Positions 10,446-18,966 of a DNA stretch of 64,000 bases are shown here, one piece after another. Numbering within the stretch: position 1 is the first letter of the stretch; each line of letters starts with the position of its first letter. The stretch comes from Egicoccus halophilus (GTDB lineage Bacteria; Actinomycetota; Nitriliruptoria; Nitriliruptorales; Nitriliruptoraceae). The stretch spans positions 186,001 to 250,000 of the forward strand of contig NZ_CP036250.1 of the NCBI RefSeq assembly GCF_004300825.1. Reading direction: 5' to 3'. The notes beneath the pieces were generated by a model. That model ran no database searches. It was not told the DNA's origin and saw only the letters and a program-made list of their open reading frames with translations. The position numbers and the translations under genes are program-made.

Positions 10446-11455
10446 CCGCCCCGCCGGCCGCCGGGGCGTTGTTGCCGCATGCCCTGGTGGCCCAGCTCGC
10501 CCGGCACCAGCTCACGCCACGCCGTCGGATCCGGGGCCGCTACGTCGGCGGCCACCGTTCGCGCCGCCTCGGCACCTCGATCGAGTTCGCCGACGTGCGC
10601 GAGTACGTGGCGGGTGACGACCCGCGACGGATCGACCTGTCCGCCTCCCGCCGACACGGTCGACTCCAGGTGACGCTCACCGAGGCCGAGGACGACGCGG
10701 CCGCCCAGGTGGTGCTCGACCGCTCGGCTTCGATGACCGCGCGCAAGCGCCGGACCGCGGATCGGCTCGCCGCAGCGCTGACGGTGCTCGGGGCCCGCGA
10801 CGGCGTGCGACTCTGGCTGGTGGCACACGACCCGGCGACCGGCACCGACCAGGTCACCGGTGGCTGGGCACGTGGGCCGGGGGCCCTCGCCCAGGCCGGG
10901 CTGCTGCTGAGCGCCGGGTCCGGCACCTGGGCCGGCACGGGCCGCGGCGACCGGCGTGCCTCGGCCGACGCCACCTCGGCCGTGTCCACGGGCGTGGCGT
11001 CGGACGCCGCGGACGCCGACGACGGGGTCGCGGCCCCGCACGACCCGGCAGGCCGGCCCGACCTCGCCGCGGCGCTCGGGCGGGCGGTGCGCACCGCCGC
11101 GACCGGCCCGCTGGTCCTCGTGAGCGACCTGCTGTTCGACGGCTGGGACGCCGCGGTGCGTGCCGCCGGTGCCCGGGACCGCGACGTCCTGGTGCTACAG
11201 GTGCTCGACGTCGAGGAGCTGCACCCCACGCTCACCGACGACGTCCGGCTGGTCGACGCGGAGACCGGGGCGCAGGTCGAGGTCGGCGGGGACGAGCACA
11301 CCGCCGCGGCCTACGCCGCCGCGCTGCGGGCCCATCTCGACGCGGTCGCGGCGGTGTGCGCCTCGATCGGTGCGGCGCACGTGCTGGTCCCGACCGACGT
11401 CGACCTGCCACAGCTGCTGCTGGCCGAACTGCCGGCGTTGGGACTGGTGCGATGA
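10442..11455 (+). CDS. DUF58 domain protein (MoxR partner)
   Basis: A 337-residue DUF58 protein. The family core is clear: [12 protein letters not shown] and GDDPRRID around residues 44-65, then a VWA-like strand ending DRSASM at 93-98. Unlike most DUF58 proteins it lacks N-terminal membrane spans and begins near the DUF58 core. Residues ~155-205 are a low-complexity Ala/Ser/Thr/Asp insertion. Start and stop overlap or abut neighbours (ATGA with moxR). Expected role is adaptor or substrate of the MoxR ATPase; the actual client is unknown. Confidence 0.9.
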
Positions 11456-11495
11456 CCGGCCACCGGCACGTTCGGCCGCGACGGGGGTGCTCGCC

Positions 11496-13436
11496 GTGCG
11501 GCTGCTGACACCGTGGGGTCTGCTGGCCGCCGCCGCGGCGCTCCCGCTGGTGCTGTGGTACCTGCTGCGACCCCGACGACACCGGGTCGTGGTCGGCTCC
11601 ACGTTCCTGTGGCGGGCGGTCGAGCGGCCGGCCACGGCGGCGACCCCGTGGCAGCGCTTCCGCGGGGACGCGACCTTCTGGCTGGTGCTGCTGGCGCTGC
11701 TGGCCCTCGCCGTCGCGTTGGCACGGCCGGCGGTCCCGGTGCCCGTCGCCCTCGGCGACCACACCATCCTGGTGCTCGACGCCTCGGGCTCGATGCTGGC
11801 CGACGAGGACGGGGTCACCAGGGCGGAGCTGGCGCGGCGGGAGGCCACCGAGCTGACCTCCACGTTGGCCCCCGGTCAGGAGGTCTCGGTCGTCGAGGGC
11901 GGCCCCCGCGCGCGCATCGTGCTCTCGGGGTCCACCGACGCGCGGGAGGTCGCCCGCGCGCTCGGGACGATCGCGCCCCGCCACGCACCGTCCGACCTCG
12001 CCGACGCGTTCACCCTGGCCACCTCGCTGCAACGGCCGGGGCAGCGCACGGTCGTGCACCTGCTGACCGACGCGATGGTGTCGGCGGACGCGATGGCGCT
12101 CGCACCGCCGGGCCTGACGGTCTCGGCGGTCGGCACCGACCGACCCAACGTCGCGATCACCCGGATCACCTCGGCGCCGCTCGGCAGCGGGGAACACCAG
12201 GTGCTGGTGCAGGTCCGCTCGTTCGCCCAGACGGCGGTGACCGGCCGGCTGGCGCTGGATGTGGACGGCCGCACGGTGCTCCAGCAAGCACTGCGGTTGG
12301 CCCCGCGCGCCACCGAGGACGTCGTGGTGACCGTCCCGGCCGTCGCCGGGGACACCGGGGCTCCGCTCGGTGCCCGGCTGGAGCTCGACGCGGACGTGAC
12401 CGGCCAGGTCCCCGACGCACTGCCCTTCGACGACACGGCGAGCACCGTGCTCGCCGAGAACCGTGACCTGCGGGTGCTGCTGGCCGGCCCGGGCAACACG
12501 TTCCTGCAGGCCGCGCTGCGCGCGGTCCCGGGCCTCACCGTCGAGAGCGCCCCGGTGGTCCCCGACACGCTGACCGGCGTCGACCTGCTGGTGGTCGACC
12601 GGGTCGACGCACCGGCGAGCCTGCCGGTCCCGACCCTGCTGGTGGCGCCCACGCGGTGGCCCGACGACGTGAGCGCGATCGGGGACGCCGAGCTGCCCGC
12701 CCTGACCTACCAGTCGACCGACCACCCGCTGCTCGCCGACGTCGACCTCACCGGCCTGGCCGTCGCCACCACCCGGGTGCTCGAGGCACCACAGCTCACG
12801 GTGCTCGCCTCGGCCCCGGACGCCGGGCTGCTCTATGCGGGACGGGTGGGTGACGCACCGGCGGTCGCCCTGCCGTTCGACCTGCTCGCCTCCGACCTGC
12901 CGCTGCGACCCGCGTGGCCCCTGCTGGTCGCCAACACCACCCGCTGGCTGACCGGTGGTGCCGCCGGGACGGCTGCCGTGCCGGCCGGGTCGGTGGTCGC
13001 CCTGCCCTCCCCGGCGGGCACCACCGGCATCGTCGCGACCGCCCCCGACGGGCACGAGGTCCGCGTCGACCCGGGCGCCCCCACGCTGCAGGTCGACCTG
13101 GTCGGGCCCTGGCAGCTCGCCTACGCCGGTACGGAGGGGCCGGTGGCGGCCCCGACGACGCTGTCGGTGACCGCCGCGCTCGAGGAGGGCGACCTGGCCC
13201 GGGCGCGACCCGAACCCGGCACGCCGGCGGCGGGCGGGGAACCGACCCTCGGTGAGGGCCTGCAGGCGCTGGCCTGGCCCCTGGTCCTGGCGGCGCTCGT
13301 GCTGCTGCTGGTGGAGTGGGGCTGGAGCCACGGTGGACGGCAGTGGCTCCACGCCCGTCGCGGTGCCCGCCTGGCCCGCGTCCGCCGGGCACTGGACGAC
13401 GAGGACGTCGCGTCGCACGGGCAGGTGCCCTCGTGA
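11496..13436 (+). CDS. BatA-like membrane VWA protein
   Basis: About 646 residues. The N-terminus carries the BatA-type pair of membrane spans (residues ~5-24 and 58-80), followed by a VWA domain with MIDAS motif DASGSM at 95-100 and a T-containing LLTDAM strand. A long extracytoplasmic part follows and a single C-terminal span lies near residues 600-625. The start is the GTG at 11496, with GGGGG about nine bases upstream; an in-frame GTG at 11487 is possible but too close to that site. The stop overlaps the next VWA gene (GTGA). Confidence 0.88.
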   Translation: MRLLTPWGLLAAAAALPLVLWYLLRPRRHRVVVGSTFLWRAVERPATAATPWQRFRGDATFWLVLLALLALAVALARPAVPVPVALGDHTILVLDASGSMLADEDGVTRAELARREATELTSTLAPGQEVSVVEGGPRARIVLSGSTDAREVARALGTIAPRHAPSDLADAFTLATSLQRPGQRTVVHLLTDAMVSADAMALAPPGLTVSAVGTDRPNVAITRITSAPLGSGEHQVLVQVRSFAQTAVTGRLALDVDGRTVLQQALRLAPRATEDVVVTVPAVAGDTGAPLGARLELDADVTGQVPDALPFDDTASTVLAENRDLRVLLAGPGNTFLQAALRAVPGLTVESAPVVPDTLTGVDLLVVDRVDAPASLPVPTLLVAPTRWPDDVSAIGDAELPALTYQSTDHPLLADVDLTGLAVATTRVLEAPQLTVLASAPDAGLLYAGRVGDAPAVALPFDLLASDLPLRPAWPLLVANTTRWLTGGAAGTAAVPAGSVVALPSPAGTTGIVATAPDGHEVRVDPGAPTLQVDLVGPWQLAYAGTEGPVAAPTTLSVTAALEEGDLARARPEPGTPAAGGEPTLGEGLQALAWPLVLAALVLLLVEWGWSHGGRQWLHARRGARLARVRRALDDEDVASHGQVPS

Positions 13437-16400
13437 GCTGGTGGCCGCTGCACCTCGAGACGCCCGGGTGGCTGCTGGCGCTGGCCGCCGTGCCGCTGGT
13501 GGTGTGGCTCGGACGCACCCGGACCGTGGCCCCGGGCGGGCGCCCCCGGCCGACGGCCGTGCCGACGGCGCTGCGACGCGCCACCGCGCTGCGGGCGTTC
13601 GCCGTGGCCGCGTTGGTGCTCGCCCTGGCGGGCCCCCGCTGGGACGCCCCGGGACGAGGCGTCGACGTGGTGGTCGTCGTCGACGCCTCGGACTCGACGC
13701 TGGCCACCCGCACCCAGGCCGAGGACTGGATCGCCGGGGCCCGCGCGGCGCAGGGGCGCGGGGACCGGCTGGCCGTCGCCGCGGTCGGCCGCGACGCCCA
13801 GGTCGAGCACGGGCTGCGGGCGGACGCCGAGCCGGGTCCGCTGACGGTGCGGGTCGACGGCACCGAGACCGACCTCGCCCGCGGACTGCGGCTCGCGCAC
13901 GGCCTGGCCGGTTCGCAGCAGCGGCGCCGGGTCGTGCTGCTCACCGACGGGTTCGCGACCCGCGGGGACGCTGCCCAGGCCATCGGGGAGCTCGAGGAGG
14001 CCGGTGTCCCGGTCGACGTCGTCCCGCTCGGTGGCGACGTCGGCAGCGCGGACGTCCTGGTCGAGCACGTCCGCGTGCCCTCGCGGGTGCGTCTCGGGGA
14101 CGCCTACGACGTCGTGGTCGTCGCCACCAACACCGGCACGGCGCCGGCCGGTGCGACCGTGGTGCTCAGCGCCGACGGGAACGAGGTCGACCGCCGGGCG
14201 CTGTCGCTGCCGCCCGGACGCACCGAGGTCGCCTTCCCCCGCGTCGCCGCGTCGACCGACGAGACCGCCGACGCCGCCGGTGCGGTGCGCTACGAGGCCC
14301 GGCTGGAGTCGGCCGCGAGCGTGGAACCCCGCAACGACCTCGGCGTCGGAGCCGTGCAGGTCGAGGGGCCGGCCAGCGTGCTGGTGGTCGAGGGCGGTAC
14401 CGGCGACGGCGGAGGCGGGGACGCGGACGAACTGGTCCGGTTGCTCGAGGCGGGCGGTCTGCCGGTGACCCGGCTCGCGGCCGCCGACGGGTTCCCGACG
14501 CTGGACCGCCTGCTCGGCCACGACGCGACGGTCCTCGTCGACGTCCACGCCGAGCAGGTCGGGGAGGCCGGTGCCGTCGCGCTGGACGCCTACGTCCGTG
14601 ACGCCGGCCGGGGACTGACGGTGGTCGGCGGCGAACGGTCCTACGGCGTCGGTGGGTACGACGGCACCCGGCTCGAGGAGCTGCTGCCGGTGTTCGCCCG
14701 GGTCCAGGACCCGCAGCGACGTCCGTCGGTCGCCCAGGCGCTGGTCGTGGACGTCTCGGGCTCGATGGGCGCCTGTCACTGTCGTCCCGACGGCTTCGGT
14801 GGCGGTCCGGTGTCGACCGAGGCGGGGCCGAACAAGACCGACATCTCCCGGGAGGCGGTCGCGCGGGCGATCGAGAACCTCGACGCCCAGGACACGGTCG
14901 GCGTGCTGGCGTTCCACACCGAGACCGAGTGGGTCCTGCCCCTGCAGCAGGTGCCCTCGTCCGCCATCGTCGACGACGCCCTCGGCCGGCTGTACCCCGA
15001 CGGGGACACCTCGATCGGCCAGGCGCTCGAGGAGGCCATCGCGGGTCTGAAGGACGCCGACGCCCGCCTGCGACACATCGTGCTGTTCACCGACGGTTTC
15101 ACCAGCGAGGCGGGACTCGAGCGCATCGCTGCCGATGCGGCCGCCGAGGGCATCACCCTGTCGGTGGTCGGGACCGGCGAGGGCGCCGGGGACGCCGGGC
15201 AGGACGGCCTGCTCGAGCGCATGGCGAGCTCCGGTGGTGGGCGCTACTACCCGGGCCGCGACCTCGGCTCGATCCCGTCGGTGCTGGCCAGCGAGGTGCA
15301 GCTGGTGTCCCGGCCGCTCGTCGAGGAAGGCCGGTTCACGCCCGTCGTCACGGCGGTCGACGAGGTGACCGCCCCCCTGGAGGCCTCACCGCCGCTGCTC
15401 GGGTACGTGGCGACGACGGCCAAGCCGACCGCCCGCACGCTGCTGCGCATCGGCGACGAGCGCGATCCGCTGCTGGCGACCTGGCAGGCGGGACTCGGCA
15501 CCGTGGCGGCCTGGACCTCGGACGCGGCGCCGCGATGGTCCTCGCCGTGGTCGGGATGGGACGGCGCCCGTGACCTGTGGGGCGCCCTGGTGCGCTCGAC
15601 GCTGCCGAACGACGAGGGGGGCGCGCTGGACGTGCGTGCGGACGTCACCGCCGACGGCCTCGAGGTCGCGGTGGGCAGCGGGGAGCCGCTCCCGGGTGAC
15701 GTCACCGTCGACGCCGTCGTCGTGGATCCCGACGGCACCCGTCGCGAGGTGCCGTTGCACCGGACCGACCTCGACGCGTTCGCCGCGACGGTGCCGGCCA
15801 GCGGCAGCGGTGTGCACGCGGTGACCGTCCGGGTCGAGCGCGCCGGCGCCGAGCTCGCCCGGCAGACCGTCACCGCGGTGCGCTCGTACCCGGCCGAGTA
15901 CGCGGCCAGCACGGGCAGCGACACGGCGACCGCCGCGCTGGTCGGGACGCTGGGGCGCCACGACCCGACGCCCGAGCAGGCGTTCCTGCGGGACGGGACC
16001 ACGCCGGGACGCACGCCGCGGGACCTGACCGGTTGGCTGCTGCTCGCGGCGCTGGTGACCCTCCCGGTCGACGTCGGTCTGCGACGGCTGCGCCTCGAAC
16101 CGGGGGACCTGCGCCGGTGGTGGACGGCCCGTGGCCGGGCGGCCGCTGCGTCCGCAGTGCCCGCGACCGGTGCGACGTCACTGGCCGACGCCCGCCGCCG
16201 CGCCCGGACGACCGACGACCCCGACGGCAGGGCGGCCGGTGTCGACGGCGCGTCCCGGTCCGCCGACGGAACGGCACCGGCCCCGACACCCACCCCCACG
16301 CCGACTTCGACGTCCACGCCGACTTCGACGTCCACGCCGGCCTCGACGTCCGCGTCGTCCGAACCGGCGGAGACGACCGCGCCGGCGGCGACGTCCTCGA

Positions 16401-16513
16401 CTGCCGCACCCCGGCCGACGTCCGCGGCCCCGTCGCCGTCGCCACCGGAGGCCGGCGGTGCGTCACGGTTGTTGCAGGCGCGGCGTCGCGCGCGGCAGGA
16501 GCCGCCGGACTGA
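13433..16513 (+). CDS. Giant membrane protein with two VWA-like regions and a GATase1-like domain
   Basis: About 1026 residues, last gene of the operon. Two N-terminal spans (residues ~12-28 and ~55-68) lead into a first VWA-like region with DASDST at 84-89. A CARDB-like beta domain follows, then a class I glutamine-amidotransferase-like fold (around codons 14390-14700). A second VWA has an intact MIDAS DVSGSM (D440) with an unusual inserted CHC motif just after it. A C-terminal span lies near residue 866 and a Pro/Thr/Ser tail contains 18-bp coding repeats. The GTG start overlaps the previous stop. VWA plus amidotransferase-like architecture is known from Bat-type proteins in planctomycetes and actinobacteria; biochemical function unknown. 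Confidence 0.85.
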   Translation: MSWWPLHLETPGWLLALAAVPLVVWLGRTRTVAPGGRPRPTAVPTALRRATALRAFAVAALVLALAGPRWDAPGRGVDVVVVVDASDSTLATRTQAEDWIAGARAAQGRGDRLAVAAVGRDAQVEHGLRADAEPGPLTVRVDGTETDLARGLRLAHGLAGSQQRRRVVLLTDGFATRGDAAQAIGELEEAGVPVDVVPLGGDVGSADVLVEHVRVPSRVRLGDAYDVVVVATNTGTAPAGATVVLSADGNEVDRRALSLPPGRTEVAFPRVAASTDETADAAGAVRYEARLESAASVEPRNDLGVGAVQVEGPASVLVVEGGTGDGGGGDADELVRLLEAGGLPVTRLAAADGFPTLDRLLGHDATVLVDVHAEQVGEAGAVALDAYVRDAGRGLTVVGGERSYGVGGYDGTRLEELLPVFARVQDPQRRPSVAQALVVDVSGSMGACHCRPDGFGGGPVSTEAGPNKTDISREAVARAIENLDAQDTVGVLAFHTETEWVLPLQQVPSSAIVDDALGRLYPDGDTSIGQALEEAIAGLKDADARLRHIVLFTDGFTSEAGLERIAADAAAEGITLSVVGTGEGAGDAGQDGLLERMASSGGGRYYPGRDLGSIPSVLASEVQLVSRPLVEEGRFTPVVTAVDEVTAPLEASPPLLGYVATTAKPTARTLLRIGDERDPLLATWQAGLGTVAAWTSDAAPRWSSPWSGWDGARDLWGALVRSTLPNDEGGALDVRADVTADGLEVAVGSGEPLPGDVTVDAVVVDPDGTRREVPLHRTDLDAFAATVPASGSGVHAVTVRVERAGAELARQTVTAVRSYPAEYAASTGSDTATAALVGTLGRHDPTPEQAFLRDGTTPGRTPRDLTGWLLLAALVTLPVDVGLRRLRLEPGDLRRWWTARGRAAAASAVPATGATSLADARRRARTTDDPDGRAAGVDGASRSADGTAPAPTPTPTPTSTSTPTSTSTPASTSASSEPAETTAPAATSSTAAPRPTSAAPSPSPPEAGGASRLLQARRRARQEPPD
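16308..16355 (+). repeat. 18-bp coding repeats in Thr/Ser/Pro tail
   Basis: The unit CCGACTTCGACGTCCACG occurs twice in tandem with a third degenerate copy, encoding repeating PTSTST in the cytoplasmic tail of the VWA protein. It is a low-complexity slippage product of in-frame period. Confidence 0.8.
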
Positions 16514-16523
16514 GCCGGCAGCG

Positions 16524-17351
16524 TCAGGCGACGCGCCAGGGCGCCCGTCCACCGCGCCGACGTCGCGTGCGCCGACGGTCCACCGGGGCACCGCCACCGG
16601 CGAGGCTGGCGTGCTCGCAGCCGATGCCGACCGCGTGGGCGGTGACCCGGTCGAGGCACCGCGCGAGGACGGTCAGCGCCTCACCGGCGGTGTCGTCACC
16701 ACGTGCACCACGGCCCGGATCCGCACCGGCGGTGACGGCCGGATCCGCATCCGCGTCGTCCCCCGTGTCCGCACGCGCGTCGTCGGTCGCGTCCGCCCGG
16801 CCGTCGCCGTCGGGGGCACCGACCGCCACCAGGCGTGCCCGCAACCGGGACGCCCGCCGGTCGAGCTCGACCAGCCGCGCCAGCGTGCCTCGCTGGGGGG
16901 AGGCCGGCACCGCCGTGCGGTGGGCAGCGGCCGCGACGGCGCCGAGCTCGACCAACGCCTCGCGGACGTCCGGGGCGAGGCCGGGCAGGTCGGCATCGGC
17001 GCCGGCCTGGGCGGCGCGGCGCAACAGGTGCAGGCACCGCACGGTGAGCTCGCCGAGCCGTTCGGCGGCGAGCGCCTCGACCCGCGTGGGCGCGCCGGGC
17101 GCCGCGGCCGCCACCGCACGCCTCGTCACCGCCTGCAGCTGCCGGTGGCGGGCCCGGGCGTCGGTCAGGTCGGCCCGGGTGCGTGGGAGCACGTCCTGGC
17201 CGGCCAGCAGCCCGTCGACCAGCGCTTCCACGGCCTCCGCGACGTCCGCCGCCAGGGCCAGCGCCAGGGCCGGCGCCGACGCGGGCGCCGTGGGATCGAC
17301 GGACACCCGCAGGTCGTCGACCGACCGGGGGTGGAACTCCGACGCCTCCAT
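16524..17351 (-). CDS. Helical protein of unknown function, possibly PhoU-like
   Basis: 275 residues from the ATG at 17351, which has GAAAGG six bases upstream. Residues 20-170 are Ala/Leu/Glu/Arg-rich amphipathic helices with regular spacing reminiscent of PhoU-like three-helix bundles, but I see no metal-binding signature and the assignment is weak. The C-terminal third is an Asp/Ala/Arg-rich, probably disordered tail ending in a run of Arg. It converges with the VWA operon (10-base gap) and is divergent from selA. Function unknown. Confidence 0.6.
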   Translation of the reverse strand: MEASEFHPRSVDDLRVSVDPTAPASAPALALALAADVAEAVEALVDGLLAGQDVLPRTRADLTDARARHRQLQAVTRRAVAAAAPGAPTRVEALAAERLGELTVRCLHLLRRAAQAGADADLPGLAPDVREALVELGAVAAAAHRTAVPASPQRGTLARLVELDRRASRLRARLVAVGAPDGDGRADATDDARADTGDDADADPAVTAGADPGRGARGDDTAGEALTVLARCLDRVTAHAVGIGCEHASLAGGGAPVDRRRTRRRRGGRAPWRVA

Positions 17352-17595
17352 GACGGACCTTTCCGCAGACGGCGAGCCAGCCGTGCCACTCGGTGCGGCG
17401 ACGAACGGGCCGAGCACCGCCCGAACCACGACGGCGACGTGCTGTCCGGTTTTCCATGATGCCGTCGGGCTGGGACACCGGGAGCAGCCGATCGGGCCGA
17501 ACGGCCGCCACAGCATCGCGTCCGCGGCCCCGCTCGGCAATGCCGGCGTGCCGTGTGGTTGGCTGTCGGCCCCGACGACGACCGAGGGAACCGGC

Positions 17596-18966
17596 ATGGC
17601 GGCGCACGCAGGCGACCCGACGCTGGCGCGCCTGCCGCAGCTCGACGCGCTGCTGCGCGCCGACGCGGCCGCCGAGCCGCTGGCCACGCACGGGCGCCCG
17701 GCGTTCACCGCGGCGGTGCGCGCGGAGCTCGACGCCGTCCGCACGCGGCTGCGCACGCACGGCGGTGAGGTCCCCGCCGAGGCCGACCTGCTCGCCGCGG
17801 CCGACGAGGCCCTGCACCAGCGACGCGCCGGACGACTGACCCGCGTGGTCAACGCGACCGGGGTGGTGCTGCACACCAACCTCGGGCGCGCGCCGCTGTC
17901 CGCCGCAGCACGGGCCGCGGTCACCGACGCCACCGGCTACACCACCCTCGAGTACGACCTCGACCGCGGCACCCGCGGCTCGCGGACCGCGCACGTCGGC
18001 GCGCTCGCAGCCGAACTGTGCGCCACCGAACGCGCCACCGTGGTCAACAACGGTGCGGCCGCGCTGCTGCTCGTGCTCGCCGCGCTGGCGGGCGGCCGCC
18101 AGGTGATCGTCAGCCGGGGCGAGCTGATCGAGATCGGGGGGTCCTACCGGCTGCCCGACGTCATGGCCGCCTCGGGTGCACGGATGGTGGAGGTCGGCAC
18201 GACCAACCGCACCTGGCTCGCCGACTACCGCGACGCGATCACCGACGACACCGCGCTGCTGCTGAAGGTGCACCGCTCGAACTACGACGTCGTCGGCTTC
18301 ACCGAGGAGGTCGGCATCGCGGCACTGGCGGACCTCGGCCGCCGCACGGGCGTCGCCGTCGTCCACGACCTCGGCTCCGGGCTGATCCGGACGGCCACCG
18401 ACGGGCCGCTGGCCAGCGAACCGAGCGTCGAGGCGTCCGTGCGGGCCGGCGCCGACCTGACCATCTTCTCCGGTGACAAGCTCCTCGGAGGGCCACAGGC
18501 CGGACTGGTCGTCGGCGCCGCGGCGCTGCTGCGGCGGTGCGAGCAGCACCCGTTGGCCCGGGCGGTGCGCCTCGACAAGCTCCAGCGCGCGGCGCTCGAG
18601 GCGACCCTGGAGGCTCACCTGCGCGACCCGCTGCCGGCGGACGTGCCGACGGTGGCGATGCTGCACGCCGACCCGGACGCGCTGCACGAGCGGGCCACCG
18701 CGATGGCCGCACGGCTCGAGGACGCCGAGGTGCTCCCCAGCGACGGGCTGGTCGGCGGCGGGTCGTCACCCGGCACGACGCTGCCGTCGTGGGCGGTCGC
18801 GCTGCGAACCGACACACCCGACGACCTCGCGGCCCGGCTGCGGGTCGGCGAGCTCCCCGTCGTCGGCCGGGTCGAGGCCGGGCGCGTGCTGCTCGACCTG
18901 CGCACCGTCCCGCCGAGCCTGGACGCCGAGGTGGTCGCCGCCGTGGTCGCGGCGCGCCGGGCATGA
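17596..18966 (+). CDS. selA: L-seryl-tRNA(Sec) selenium transferase
   Basis: 456 residues, the usual SelA length. SelA converts seryl-tRNA(Sec) to selenocysteyl-tRNA(Sec) using selenophosphate, in a PLP-dependent homodecamer. The family hallmarks are present: RVVNATGVVLHTNLGRAPL near residues 83-101, NNGAAA, KVHRSNY, HDLGSG, and the PLP lysine K295 in FSGDKLLGGPQAG. The ATG at 17596 is preceded by GAGGGAA. The stop overlaps the selB start (ATGA), giving a selA-selB operon. I find no tRNA-Sec (selC) or selD within the window. Confidence 0.97.
   Translation: MAAHAGDPTLARLPQLDALLRADAAAEPLATHGRPAFTAAVRAELDAVRTRLRTHGGEVPAEADLLAAADEALHQRRAGRLTRVVNATGVVLHTNLGRAPLSAAARAAVTDATGYTTLEYDLDRGTRGSRTAHVGALAAELCATERATVVNNGAAALLLVLAALAGGRQVIVSRGELIEIGGSYRLPDVMAASGARMVEVGTTNRTWLADYRDAITDDTALLLKVHRSNYDVVGFTEEVGIAALADLGRRTGVAVVHDLGSGLIRTATDGPLASEPSVEASVRAGADLTIFSGDKLLGGPQAGLVVGAAALLRRCEQHPLARAVRLDKLQRAALEATLEAHLRDPLPADVPTVAMLHADPDALHERATAMAARLEDAEVLPSDGLVGGGSSPGTTLPSWAVALRTDTPDDLAARLRVGELPVVGRVEAGRVLLDLRTVPPSLDAEVVAAVVAARRA

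Noticed and set aside
17352-17595. Possible tRNA-Sec (selC) upstream of selA
   Set aside because: I found no long acceptor/T-arm cloverleaf with a TCA anticodon on either strand.
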